This document shows positions 46,772-54,439 of a stretch of 64,000 bases of DNA, piece after piece (the first letter of the stretch is position 1; each line of letters begins with the position of its first letter). The notes beneath the pieces are model-generated. The model was not told the origin of the DNA, made no database searches, and saw nothing but the letters and a program-made list of their open reading frames with translations. The DNA is taken from NCBI RefSeq assembly GCF_022647665.1, contig NZ_CP071872.1, positions 5,890,001 through 5,954,000 of the forward strand, written 5' to 3'. This DNA is from Streptomyces formicae. Its GTDB lineage: Bacteria > Actinomycetota > Actinomycetes > Streptomycetales > Streptomycetaceae. The translations under genes and the position numbers were made by a program.

Positions 46772-47293
46772 TCATGGCGCGAGCACCGCCCCGAACGGCA
46801 GGTTCCGTACGACGGTGAAGGCGAGCAGAATGCCGCCGATACCCCACCACCAGCCGGTCCCGAGCTCGAACCGCACGGGCCTGGCGCGGACCGCGCGGAC
46901 CAGCCAGAGGGCCCAGACGACGGCGAAGATCCCGTAACCGACGGTGGCGACGGCGTTGGACCCGAGGGCCGCGGCGAGATCGCCGTGGACGAACGCGTGC
47001 GCACTGCGCAGCCCGCCGCAGCCGGGGCAGTAGATCCCGGTGAGCCGCAGCAGCGGACAGACGGGGTAGTGACCGGGCTCGTTGGGGTCGACCGCCCCGA
47101 CGTACGCGAACGCCGTCACGACCGCCCCCATGGTGCCGAGGGGCGCGGCGACCCGCCGTACGAGAGGGGCCTGCGCCCGCGGCACGGGACCGGGTGACAT
47201 GCCGGGTGTACCGGAACCGGGAGAGGCACCGGGACCGGGAGAGCCACCGGGAGCGGGTGACGTGCCGGGGGCGGGGGCAGGAGTGGCGTCCAC
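46772..47293 (-). CDS. DUF2752 membrane protein
   Basis: A 173-residue protein from GTG 47293. After a Pro/Gly/Ser repeat N-terminus (GSPGPGASPGSGTPG) come three hydrophobic segments and the DUF2752 signature ICPLL-like VCPLLRLTGIYCPGCGGLRSAHAF, with a CxxC pair that may bind metal. Function unknown, though the gene is a regular neighbour of trpC in Streptomyces. It reads toward trpC with a gap of 127 bases. Confidence 0.88.
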   Translation of the reverse strand: MDATPAPAPGTSPAPGGSPGPGASPGSGTPGMSPGPVPRAQAPLVRRVAAPLGTMGAVVTAFAYVGAVDPNEPGHYPVCPLLRLTGIYCPGCGGLRSAHAFVHGDLAAALGSNAVATVGYGIFAVVWALWLVRAVRARPVRFELGTGWWWGIGGILLAFTVVRNLPFGAVLAP

Positions 47294-47316
47294 CTCGTGA
47301 TTGTCTCCCGGGTATG

Positions 47317-47357
47317 CGACGAGGCGCAGCCCGGGCTCGCCGGACTGCGCCTCGTCG
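47317..47357 (-). terminator. Terminator after the HGxxPAAW gene
   Basis: Perfect 13-bp inverted repeat, CGACGAGGCGCAG at 47317-47329 and its complement at 47345-47357, 16 bases past the stop at 47374. Confidence 0.8.
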
Positions 47358-47373
47358 GGTCGCTTCAGGGGCG

Positions 47374-47643
47374 TCAGGAGGCCGCCGTGGCCTCCGCGGG
47401 GGCCGGCTTGACCGGGGTCGCGGCCGGGGCCTGCGCGCGGATGACCTTGGGCTCCGGCAGGCCGAGGCCGGCGGCCTTCATCGCGAGGCCGACGACACCG
47501 CCGAGCAGCGTCACGCCCATGCCGGCCCAGAAGCCGAGCGGGTTCGCCGCCACCATGAAGACTCCCGCGATGCAGAAGCCGATGAAGCTGATGGTGACGC
47601 CGGTCCAGGCGGCCGGGGTGTGTCCGTGGCTGCTGCCCGCCAT
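47374..47643 (-). CDS. HGxxPAAW-family small membrane protein
   Basis: An 89-residue protein from ATG 47643. It begins MAGSSHGHTPAAWTG, which is the family-naming motif, and has two membrane helices (VTISFIGFCIAGVFMVAANPL and FWAGMGVTLLGGVVGLAM) and an Ala/Pro-rich tail. Found with trp genes across Actinobacteria; function unknown. It lies between the TIGR02234 gene and DUF2752 in the same direction. Confidence 0.88.
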   Translation of the reverse strand: MAGSSHGHTPAAWTGVTISFIGFCIAGVFMVAANPLGFWAGMGVTLLGGVVGLAMKAAGLGLPEPKVIRAQAPAATPVKPAPAEATAAS

Positions 47644-47734
47644 GAGTTGCTCCTCGTTGGTGTTGCCCTGTGGGGTGCTGTGGTATCCCGTCCCATTGTC
47701 CCGTACGCCGGGGGGTGCCGGGACGTGGGGGTCG

Positions 47735-48394
47735 TCACTGATCGCGTGTCGGGTCCTCGCCGCGGTCGAGTGCCTTCCACAGTTCCTCGGGCCGGTCCGG
47801 GTCGGCCGCCGGGGCAGCCCTTCGGGCGCCGCCGCCCCGCCCCGCTTCGCGTTCGTAGCGCCCGGACATCGCCGGCCAGGAAGCGCCGTAGCGCAGCGCC
47901 AGCAGCCCGGCCAGCAGGATGAGCAGTCCGGCGGCGGCCGTGACGTACGGCCAGGCCGTGTGGGTCAGGCCGCCGACCGTGGCGGCGGCGTCGCCGGTGT
48001 TGCGCCGGGCCTGCTCGGTGAGGGCGGAGCCGCCGGAGGCGCCGAGGAAGGCGGCGGCCGCCGCGCCGGCGCCGCTGAGCGCGAGCAGGGCGGAGACCAG
48101 CAGCCGGCCCGCGCGGCGGACGGCGAAGACGGCGACGAGCGCGGCCAGGCCGACGACGGCGAGGGCGGCGGGGACCCCGGTCACGTCGCGGCCGTCGGCC
48201 TCCAGCGGCACCCGGCCGCCGAGGGTGTCGGCCGTGCCCTCGGCCCAGACCTGCCCGGAGGCGAGCAGCACCACGGCGGCGCCCACGGCGCCGAGCAGCA
48301 GGGCGGCGGCGAGACTGCGCCGGCTGCGGGCGGCGGCCGCCGCCGCTGCGTCGGTGCGCTCGGAACGGGGCTGGGGTACGGGTACAGCGCTCAC
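47735..48394 (-). CDS. TIGR02234-family Trp-operon-associated membrane protein
   Basis: About 219 residues from GTG 48394 (GGGG just ahead); an in-frame GTG at 48403 is also possible. Four hydrophobic segments: ALLLGAVGAAVVLLASGQVW, AALAVVGLAALVAVFAV, LLVSALLALSGAGAAAAAFL and WPYVTAAAGLLILLAGLLALRY, then a hydrophilic tail ending ELWKALDRGEDPT. This is the membrane protein regularly encoded directly after trpE in Actinobacteria; its function is not established. It follows trpE by 23 bases. Confidence 0.88.
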   Translation of the reverse strand: MSAVPVPQPRSERTDAAAAAAARSRRSLAAALLLGAVGAAVVLLASGQVWAEGTADTLGGRVPLEADGRDVTGVPAALAVVGLAALVAVFAVRRAGRLLVSALLALSGAGAAAAAFLGASGGSALTEQARRNTGDAAATVGGLTHTAWPYVTAAAGLLILLAGLLALRYGASWPAMSGRYEREAGRGGGARRAAPAADPDRPEELWKALDRGEDPTRDQ

Positions 48395-48417
48395 GTACCC
48401 CACTATCCCCTACGCGT

Positions 48418-49908
48418 TCAGTCGTCGTTCAGCCGGTTGGCCGTATGCACGGCGCGCAGCACCGCGGCCGCCTTGTTGCGGCACTCCAGGTCCTCGGCGA
48501 CCGGGTCCGAGTCGGCCACGATCCCGGCCCCTGCCTGCACATACGCGGTGCCGTCGCGCAGCAGGGCGGTGCGGATCGCGATGGCCGTGTCGGAGTCCCC
48601 GGCGAAGTCGAGATAGCCGACGCAGCCGCCGTAGAGTCCGCGCCGGGAGGGCTCCAGCTCCTCGATGATCTGCATCGCGCGGGGCTTCGGTGCCCCGGAG
48701 AGCGTGCCCGCGGGGAAGCAGGCGGTCAGCACGTCGAAGGCGGTGCGGCCCTCGGCGACCTTGCCGGTCACGGTCGAAACGATGTGCATGACGTGCGAGT
48801 ACCGCTCGATGGACATGAAGTCGACGACCTCGACGGAGCCCGGCTCGCAGACCCGGCCCAGGTCGTTGCGGCCCAGGTCGACCAGCATCAGGTGCTCGGC
48901 GCGCTCCTTCGGGTCCGCGAGCAGTTCCTCGGCGAGGTCGTGGTCCTCCTGCGGGGTCGCGCCGCGCGGGCGGGTGCCGGCGATGGGGTGCACCATGGCG
49001 CGCCCGTCCTCGACCTTGACCAGCGCCTCCGGGCTGGAGCCGACGACGTCGAACCCGTCGAGGCGGAGCAGGTACATGTACGGGCTCGGGTTCGTGGCCC
49101 GCAGTACCCGGTAGACGTCCAGGGCGCTCGCCATGCACGGGGTCTCGAACCGCTGGGACGGCACGACCTGGAAGGCCTCGCCGGCCCGGATGCGCTCCTT
49201 GACATCCTCGACGGCCTCCTTGAACTGCTCGCCGCTCCACATCGGCGCGGTGTACGGGGGCAGCTCGGACGGCGGCAGGGCGTGCGGCCGGGGGTCGACG
49301 GGCCGGGCCAGGTCGGCCTCCATGGCGTCGAGGCGGGCCACGGCGTCCGCGTACGCCTCGTCGACGCCGGTGTCGAGGTCGTTGTGGTTGATCGCGTTGG
49401 CGATCAGCAGGACCGAGCCGTCCCAGTGGTCGAGGACGGCGAGGTCCGAGGTGAGCAGCATGGTGAGCTCGGGCAGCCGGAGGTCGTCGGTGCCGTGCTC
49501 GCCGATCCGCTCCAGCCTGCGCACGATGTCGTAGCCGAGGTAGCCGACCATGCCACCGGTGAAGGGGGGCATTCCGGAGGCGAGGTCGCGGGGAGTGTGC
49601 AGGGCCTCGACGGTGGCGCGCAGCGCCTTGAGCGGGTCGCCGTCGACGGGGACGCCGACCGGCGGGGTGCCGAGCCAGTGGGCCTGGCCGTCGCGGACGG
49701 TGAGCGTCGCGGCGGACCGTACGCCGATGAAGGAGTAGCGGGACCAGGACCTGCCGTTCTCGGCCGATTCGAGGAGGAACGTGCCCGGCCGCTCCGCAGT
49801 GAGCTTGCGGTAGAGGCCGACCGGCGTGTCGCCGTCCGCGAGGAGGCGGCGGCTGACGGGGATGACGCGGCGGTCGGCCGCCAGCTTGCGGAAGGTCTCG
49901 AGATCCAT
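48418..49908 (-). CDS. trpE: Anthranilate synthase component I
   Basis: A 496-residue chorismate-using enzyme from ATG 49908. Near the N-terminus LLESAENGRSWSRYSFIGVRS includes the tryptophan feedback site region (LLESxE). The C-terminal catalytic half has SQRFETP, PSPYMYLLRL, PIAGTRPRG, HLMLVDLGRNDLGRV, FDVLTACFPAGTLSGAPKPRA and YGGCVGYLDFAGD. It makes anthranilate from chorismate with an amidotransferase subunit encoded elsewhere. It is 11 bases beyond hisI, linking the two pathways transcriptionally. Confidence 0.97.
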   Translation of the reverse strand: MDLETFRKLAADRRVIPVSRRLLADGDTPVGLYRKLTAERPGTFLLESAENGRSWSRYSFIGVRSAATLTVRDGQAHWLGTPPVGVPVDGDPLKALRATVEALHTPRDLASGMPPFTGGMVGYLGYDIVRRLERIGEHGTDDLRLPELTMLLTSDLAVLDHWDGSVLLIANAINHNDLDTGVDEAYADAVARLDAMEADLARPVDPRPHALPPSELPPYTAPMWSGEQFKEAVEDVKERIRAGEAFQVVPSQRFETPCMASALDVYRVLRATNPSPYMYLLRLDGFDVVGSSPEALVKVEDGRAMVHPIAGTRPRGATPQEDHDLAEELLADPKERAEHLMLVDLGRNDLGRVCEPGSVEVVDFMSIERYSHVMHIVSTVTGKVAEGRTAFDVLTACFPAGTLSGAPKPRAMQIIEELEPSRRGLYGGCVGYLDFAGDSDTAIAIRTALLRDGTAYVQAGAGIVADSDPVAEDLECRNKAAAVLRAVHTANRLNDD

Positions 49909-49919
49909 GGCGTACGACC

Positions 49920-50360
49920 CTACTGGCCCAGGGCCTGGTCCGGGTTCCAGGCTGGATCAGGCCCTAGCGGCAGCACGTCGGCGTCGAAGCAGGTGCGGGC
50001 GCCGGTGTGGCAGGCGGCGCCGGTCTGGTCGACCTTGACGAGGACGGTGTCGGCGTCGCAGTCGAGGGCGACGGCCTTGACGTGCTGGACGTGACCGGAG
50101 GTGTCGCCCTTGACCCAGTACTCCCGGCGGCTGCGGGACCAGTAGGTGGCGCGGCCGGTGGTGAGGGTGCGGTGCAGGGCCTCGTCGTCCATCCAGCCGA
50201 GCATGAGCACCTCACCGGTGTCGTACTGCTGGGCGATGGCCGGGACCAGACCGTCGGCGCTGCGCTTGAGGCGCGCGGCGATGGCGGGGTCGAGTGCGCT
50301 GGGGGCGCCGGGTCCGCTGGTGGCGCTGGACGTGCTGGGCATGCCGGGCGTACTGGTCAT
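49920..50360 (-). CDS. hisI: Phosphoribosyl-AMP cyclohydrolase
   Basis: A 146-residue HisI without a HisE domain, from ATG 50360. Conserved segments: VPAIAQQYDTGEVLMLGWMDDEAL, RATYWSRSRREYWVKGDTSGHVQ, and the zinc/magnesium sites DCDADTVLVKVDQTGAACHTG followed by RTCF. The first 30 residues are Ser/Thr/Pro-rich, including GPGAPSALDP. It hydrolyses PR-AMP in histidine synthesis. It shares a transcript with trpE and stands back to back with the TIGR03085 gene (83-base gap). Confidence 0.95.
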   Translation of the reverse strand: MTSTPGMPSTSSATSGPGAPSALDPAIAARLKRSADGLVPAIAQQYDTGEVLMLGWMDDEALHRTLTTGRATYWSRSRREYWVKGDTSGHVQHVKAVALDCDADTVLVKVDQTGAACHTGARTCFDADVLPLGPDPAWNPDQALGQ

Positions 50361-50443
50361 GGGGTCATTGTGCCGCGCCGGCGGGGTCCCTCCGGCGGAG
50401 CGTCCACTGGGCGGACGCGGCGAAGCGGTCGTAGGCTGGCGGC

Positions 50444-51076
50444 ATGTCGACCCATGCCAAGCGTGAACGACTCCTGCTCGCCGATCTGTTGGAGGCTGCG
50501 GGGCCTGATGCACCGACCCTGTGCGAGGGGTGGAACACCCGGGATCTGGCGGCGCACGTGGTGGTGCGCGAGCGCCGGCCCGAGGCCGCCGGGATTGTGG
50601 TGGGTGCGCTGAAGAGCCGGCTGGAGCGGGTGCAGGCCGAGTTCGCGGAGAAGCCGTACGAGGAGCTCATCCAGCTGATCCGGACGGGGCCGCCGAAGAT
50701 GTCGCCGTTCGCGATCAAGCAGGTGGACGAGGGGGCGAACACGGTCGAGTTCTATGTGCACGCGGAGGACGTACGCCGTGCCCAGCCCGACTGGGCGCCG
50801 CGCGAGCTGGATCCGGTCTTCGCGGACGCGCTGTGGTCGCGCCTGGAGCGGTCGGCGCGGCTGCTGGGCCGCAGGGCCCCGGTGGGGCTGGTGCTGCGCC
50901 GCCCGAACGGCCAGACGGTGGTCGCGCACCGGGGTGCCCCGGTGGTGACGGTGACCGGGGAGCCGGGTGAGCTGACGCTGTTCGGCTTCGGGCGGCAGGA
51001 CGCGGCGAAGGTGGAGATCGAGGGCGACAAGGACGCGGTCGACCGGGTCGGCAGGACGCAGCTGGGGATGGCGTAG
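50444..51076 (+). CDS. TIGR03085-family protein (DinB/maleylpyruvate-isomerase-like fold)
   Basis: A 210-residue protein from ATG 50444. The N-terminal four-helix part has LCEGWNTRDLAAHVVVRERRPEA, whose His suits the metal site of the DinB/MDMPI fold, and EFYVHAEDVRRAQPDW gives a second His and acids. The C-terminal GQTVVAHRGAPVVTVTGEPGELTLFGFGRQDAAKVEI is a separate small domain with an SCP2-like look. Function unknown; possibly a thiol-dependent (mycothiol) enzyme by fold. A hairpin follows. Confidence 0.85.
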   Translation: MSTHAKRERLLLADLLEAAGPDAPTLCEGWNTRDLAAHVVVRERRPEAAGIVVGALKSRLERVQAEFAEKPYEELIQLIRTGPPKMSPFAIKQVDEGANTVEFYVHAEDVRRAQPDWAPRELDPVFADALWSRLERSARLLGRRAPVGLVLRRPNGQTVVAHRGAPVVTVTGEPGELTLFGFGRQDAAKVEIEGDKDAVDRVGRTQLGMA

Positions 51077-51084
51077 GAGGTCCA

Positions 51085-51115
51085 GGGCCCGCCCGGGCAC
51101 GTGCCGGCCGGGCCC
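51085..51115. terminator. Bidirectional terminator between TIGR03085 gene and hisF
   Basis: GGGCCCG at 51085-51091 pairs with CGGGCCC at 51109-51115, with inner CCGGGCAC/GTGCCGG pairing and one bulge. It sits between two converging genes. Confidence 0.7.
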
Positions 51116-51144
51116 GCCTCGCGTAGCGCCTACCTGCGCAGCGC

Positions 51145-51900
51145 CTACCTGACCGGGTGGCCCGCCTCGCGCAGCGCCTCCTTGACCTGCCCTATCCGCA
51201 GGTCGCCGAAGTGGAAGACGGACGCCGCCAGCACCGCGTCCGCGCCCGCGGCGATCGCCGGCGGGAAGTCGGCGAGCCTGCCGGCGCCGCCGGAGGCGAT
51301 GACCGGGACCGTGACGTGCTTGCGGACGGCCGCGATCATCTCGGTGTCGTAGCCGTCCTTGGTGCCGTCGGCGTCCATCGAGTTGAGCAGGATCTCGCCG
51401 GCGCCGAGCTCGGCCGCGCGGTGGGCCCATTCGACGGCGTCGATGCCGGTGCCGCGGCGGCCGCCGTGGGTGGTGACCTCGAAGGATCCGGACGGTGTAC
51501 GGCGCGCGTCCACCGACAGGACCAGCACCTGGCGGCCGAAGCGTTCGGCGATCTCGCGGATCAGCTCGGGCCGGGCGATGGCGGCCGTGTTGACGCCGAC
51601 CTTGTCGGCACCGGCGCGCAGCAGCTTGTCGACGTCGTCGGCCGAGCGGACGCCGCCGCCGACCGTGAGCGGGATGAAGACCTGCTCGGCGGTGCGGCGC
51701 ACCACGTCGTACGTCGTCTCCCGGTTGCCGGACGAGGCGGTGATGTCGAGGAAGGTCAGCTCGTCGGCGCCCTCGGCGTCGTACACCTTGGCCATCTCGA
51801 CCGGGTCGCCCGCGTCCCGCAGGTTCTGGAAGTTGACGCCCTTGACCACCCGGCCGTTGTCGACGTCCAGGCAGGGGATGACTCGGACGGCGAGGCTCAT
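51145..51900 (-). CDS. hisF: Imidazole glycerol phosphate synthase, cyclase subunit
   Basis: A 251-residue half-barrel-duplicated TIM barrel from ATG 51900. RVIPCLDVDNGRVVKGVNF holds the catalytic Asp; LTFLDITAS, TVGGGVRSADDVDKLLRAGADKVGVNTAA and LLNSMDADGTKDGYD (second catalytic Asp) are present. With HisH it makes IGP and AICAR from PRFAR and glutamine. It overlaps the RidA-like gene by four bases; the last gene of the his operon. Confidence 0.97.
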   Translation of the reverse strand: MSLAVRVIPCLDVDNGRVVKGVNFQNLRDAGDPVEMAKVYDAEGADELTFLDITASSGNRETTYDVVRRTAEQVFIPLTVGGGVRSADDVDKLLRAGADKVGVNTAAIARPELIREIAERFGRQVLVLSVDARRTPSGSFEVTTHGGRRGTGIDAVEWAHRAAELGAGEILLNSMDADGTKDGYDTEMIAAVRKHVTVPVIASGGAGRLADFPPAIAAGADAVLAASVFHFGDLRIGQVKEALREAGHPVR

Positions 51901-52304
51901 GCCGCTCCCCCTCCTTCCCCTCGGTAGGCCTCGACCTCGACCTGCACCACGAGGCGCGGGTCGACCAGGCCGGCGACGATGACCGTCGTCGCGGCCGGAC
52001 GGACGGCGTCGAACAGCTGCTTGTGGGCGCGGACGGCCTCGTCGACGTCCCGGGCGTGCGTGAGGTACGTCCGGGTGCGGACGACGTGCTCGGCGCCGAG
52101 GCCGAGCTCCTTCAGCGCGGCGAGCGCCGCGTTGAAGGCGTTGACGGTCTGGTCGTAGGGACCGCCGTCGGCGATCACGCCGTCCACGGTCGACGTGCAG
52201 CCGGAGACCAGCACCAGGCCGTTCGGCAGCTCGACCGCGCGGGAGGAGCCGGCGGCCGTCTCCCCCGGGTCGTCCGAGCCGAGGCGCCGGATGCCGTCGC
52301 TCAC
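51897..52304 (-). CDS. RidA (YjgF/UK114) family protein
   Basis: A 135-residue protein from GTG 52304, overlapping priA by four bases at its start and hisF at its end. Family features: VELPNGLVLVSGCTSTVDG, YDQTVNAFNAALAALKELG, VVRTRTYLTH, and RPAATTVIVAGLVDPRLVVQVEVEA, with the conserved Arg in the TRTYLT segment. RidA proteins hydrolyse reactive enamine/imine intermediates. Being fully coupled inside the his operon, it may clear a reactive by-product there, but the substrate is unknown. Confidence 0.9.
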   Translation of the reverse strand: MSDGIRRLGSDDPGETAAGSSRAVELPNGLVLVSGCTSTVDGVIADGGPYDQTVNAFNAALAALKELGLGAEHVVRTRTYLTHARDVDEAVRAHKQLFDAVRPAATTVIVAGLVDPRLVVQVEVEAYRGEGGGAA

Positions 52305-53038
52305 CGGGCCACCGCCGAGACCGCCGCGAGCGCCTCTTCCAGGGTGAACGCCTCGGCGTAGAGCGCCTTGCCGACGATCGCGCCCTCGACGCCCTCGGGG
52401 ACCAGTCCGGCCAGGGCCCGCAGGTCGTCGAGGGAGGAGACGCCGCCGGAGGCGACGACGGGCTTGTCGGTGGCCGCGCAGACGCCCAGCAGGAGCTCCA
52501 GGTTGGGGCCCTGGAGCGTGCCGTCCTTGGCGATGTCGGTGACGACGTAGCGGGCGCAGCCCTCGGAGTCGAGGCGGGCCAGCGTCTCGTAGAGGTCGCC
52601 GCCGTCGCGGGTCCAGCCGCGGCCGCGCAGGGTGGTGCCGCGGACGTCGAGGCCGACGGCGATCCTGTCGCCGTGCCGGGCGATGACCTTGGCGACCCAC
52701 TCGGGGGTCTCCAGGGCGGCGGTGCCGAGGTTGACCCGGGTGCAGCCGGTGGCGAGGGCGGCGGCGAGGGTGTCGTCGTCGCGGATGCCGCCGGACAGCT
52801 CGACCTTGATGTCCATGGCCCCGGCCACCTCGGCGATCAGCTCCCGGTTGTCGCCGGTGCCGAACGCGGCGTCCAGGTCGACCAGGTGGAGCCATTCGGC
52901 GCCCGCGCGCTGCCAGGTGAGCGCGGCCTCCAGCGGGGAGCCGTACGACGTCTCCGTACCGGACTCGCCGTGCACGAGGCGGACGGCCTGGCCGTCGCGG
53001 ACGTCGACGGCGGGGAGGAGTTCAAGCTTCTGAGCCAT
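52301..53038 (-). CDS. priA: Bifunctional phosphoribosyl isomerase A (HisA/TrpF)
   Basis: A 245-residue TIM barrel from ATG 53038. ELLPAVDVRDGQAVRLVHGESG carries the first catalytic Asp and the signature Arg; LHLVDLDAAFGTGDN, VELSGGIRDDDTL, YVVTDIAKDGTLQGPN (second Asp) and VVASGGVSSLDDL follow. In Streptomyces and mycobacteria this protein performs both the HisA isomerisation of ProFAR and the TrpF isomerisation of PRA, and no trpF is seen with the trp genes here. So it supplies both pathways encoded in this window. The assignment of dual activity rests on known actinobacterial PriA enzymes. Confidence 0.93.
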   Translation of the reverse strand: MAQKLELLPAVDVRDGQAVRLVHGESGTETSYGSPLEAALTWQRAGAEWLHLVDLDAAFGTGDNRELIAEVAGAMDIKVELSGGIRDDDTLAAALATGCTRVNLGTAALETPEWVAKVIARHGDRIAVGLDVRGTTLRGRGWTRDGGDLYETLARLDSEGCARYVVTDIAKDGTLQGPNLELLLGVCAATDKPVVASGGVSSLDDLRALAGLVPEGVEGAIVGKALYAEAFTLEEALAAVSAVAR

Positions 53039-53040
53039 GA

Positions 53041-53682
53041 TCAGAGGGTCTCGATCCAGTTGGTGAGGAGCTGGGCGCCGGCGTCGCCGGACTTCTCGGG
53101 GTGGAACTGGGTGGCCCACAGGGCCCCGTTCTCGACGGCCGCGACGAAGGGCTCGCCGTGGGTCGCCCAGGTGACCTTGGGGGCGCGCATCGCGGGGTTG
53201 GTGATCTCCAGGGACCACTCGTGGACGGCGTACGAGTGCACGAAGTAGAAGCGGGCGTCGGCATCGAGGCCGGCGAACAGCTCGCTGTCCGCGGGGGCCT
53301 TGACGGTGTTCCAGCCCATGTGGGGCACGACCGGGGCCTTCAGCGGGGCGACGGTGCCGGGCCACTCGTCCAGGCCGTCGGTCTCGACCCCGTGCTCGAT
53401 GCCGCGCTCGAAGAGGATCTGCATGCCGACACAGATGCCCATGACCGGGCGGCCGCCGGAGAGCCTGCGGTCGACGATCCAGTGCCCGCGGGCCTCCCGC
53501 AGGCCCGTCATGCAGGCGGAGAAGGCGCCGACGCCGGGGACGAGCAGCCCGTCGGCGTTCATGGCCGCGTCGAAGTCGCGGGTGATCTCGACGTCCGCGC
53601 CGACCCGGGCGACGGCCCGCTCGGCGGAACGGACGTTGCCGAAGCCGTAGTCGAAGACGACGACCTTCTTGCGTGCGCTCAT
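53041..53682 (-). CDS. hisH: Imidazole glycerol phosphate synthase, glutamine amidotransferase subunit
   Basis: A 213-residue class I amidotransferase from ATG 53682 (an in-frame GTG two codons earlier is possible). The triad is visible: Cys in GICVGMQILFERG, His and Glu in WATQFHPEKSG. VFDYGFGNVRSAERAV and VPHMGWNTV are typical of HisH. It provides ammonia to HisF. It starts in an ATGA overlap with the small membrane gene. Confidence 0.97.
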   Translation of the reverse strand: MSARKKVVVFDYGFGNVRSAERAVARVGADVEITRDFDAAMNADGLLVPGVGAFSACMTGLREARGHWIVDRRLSGGRPVMGICVGMQILFERGIEHGVETDGLDEWPGTVAPLKAPVVPHMGWNTVKAPADSELFAGLDADARFYFVHSYAVHEWSLEITNPAMRAPKVTWATHGEPFVAAVENGALWATQFHPEKSGDAGAQLLTNWIETL

Positions 53683-53843
53683 GACCACACGTCCAGTCGC
53701 AGCACGCCCGCGGCGAGACAGAGCGCCGAGGCGATCGAGAGCAGCACGATCAAGCCCTTGGGCATCTGCTGCTTGGCGAACGAGTACACCCCGCCGAGCA
53801 GGAAGAGCCCGACGACGATGAGGATGGCGGAGAGTCCGGTCAC
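53679..53843 (-). CDS. Small two-helix membrane protein inside the his operon
   Basis: A 54-residue protein from GTG 53843, two bases after the hisB stop and overlapping hisH by ATGA. It is almost only two membrane segments: LSAILIVVGLFLLGGVYSFA and LIVLLSIASALCLAAGVLRL, joined by a KQQMPKG turn. I do not recognise the family. Tight packing between hisB and hisH shows that it is translated with them; a function in histidine synthesis is not evident. Confidence 0.7.
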   Translation of the reverse strand: MTGLSAILIVVGLFLLGGVYSFAKQQMPKGLIVLLSIASALCLAAGVLRLDVWS

Positions 53844-53845
53844 GA

Positions 53846-54439
53846 TCAGAGGGCGCCCTTCGTGGACGGCAGGATTCCGGCAGCGCGCGGGTCGCGCTCC
53901 GAGGCGTAGCGCAGGGCCCGGGCGAGCGCCTTGAACTGGCACTCCACGATGTGGTGGGCGTTGCGCCCGTACGGGACGTGGACGTGCAGCGCGATCTGCG
54001 CCTGGGCGACGAAGGACTCCAGGATGTGCCGGGTCATCGTCGTGTCGTAGGCGCCGATCATCGGCGCCATGTTCTCCGGCTCGGTGTGCACGAGGTACGG
54101 GCGGCCGGAGAGGTCGACGGTCACCTGGGCGAGCGACTCGTCCAGCGGCACGGTGCAGTTGCCGAAGCGGTAGATGCCGACCTTGTCGCCGAGGGCCTGC
54201 TTGAAGGCGGCGCCGAGCGCGAGGGCGGTGTCCTCGATGGTGTGGTGGCTGTCGATGTGCAGGTCGCCGTCGGTCTTGACGGTGAGGTCGAACAGACCGT
54301 GGCGGCCGAGCTGGTCGAGCATGTGGTCGTAGAAGCCGACCCCCGTCGCGACATCGACCTTTCCGGTGCCGTCGAGGTCGATCTCGACGACGACGGACGT
54401 CTCCTTGGTGGTGCGCTCGACCCGTCCTACCCGGCTCAT
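53846..54439 (-). CDS. hisB: Imidazoleglycerol-phosphate dehydratase
   Basis: A 197-residue single-domain HisB (no phosphatase part) from ATG 54439. The duplicated metal-binding motifs are present: GVGFYDHMLDQLGRHG with DLHIDSHHTIEDTALALG, and later FESFVAQ-type ESFVAQAQIALHVHVPYG with NAHHIVECQFKALARAL. It dehydrates IGP to imidazole acetol phosphate with manganese. It overlaps hisC by four bases. Confidence 0.97.
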   Translation of the reverse strand: MSRVGRVERTTKETSVVVEIDLDGTGKVDVATGVGFYDHMLDQLGRHGLFDLTVKTDGDLHIDSHHTIEDTALALGAAFKQALGDKVGIYRFGNCTVPLDESLAQVTVDLSGRPYLVHTEPENMAPMIGAYDTTMTRHILESFVAQAQIALHVHVPYGRNAHHIVECQFKALARALRYASERDPRAAGILPSTKGAL

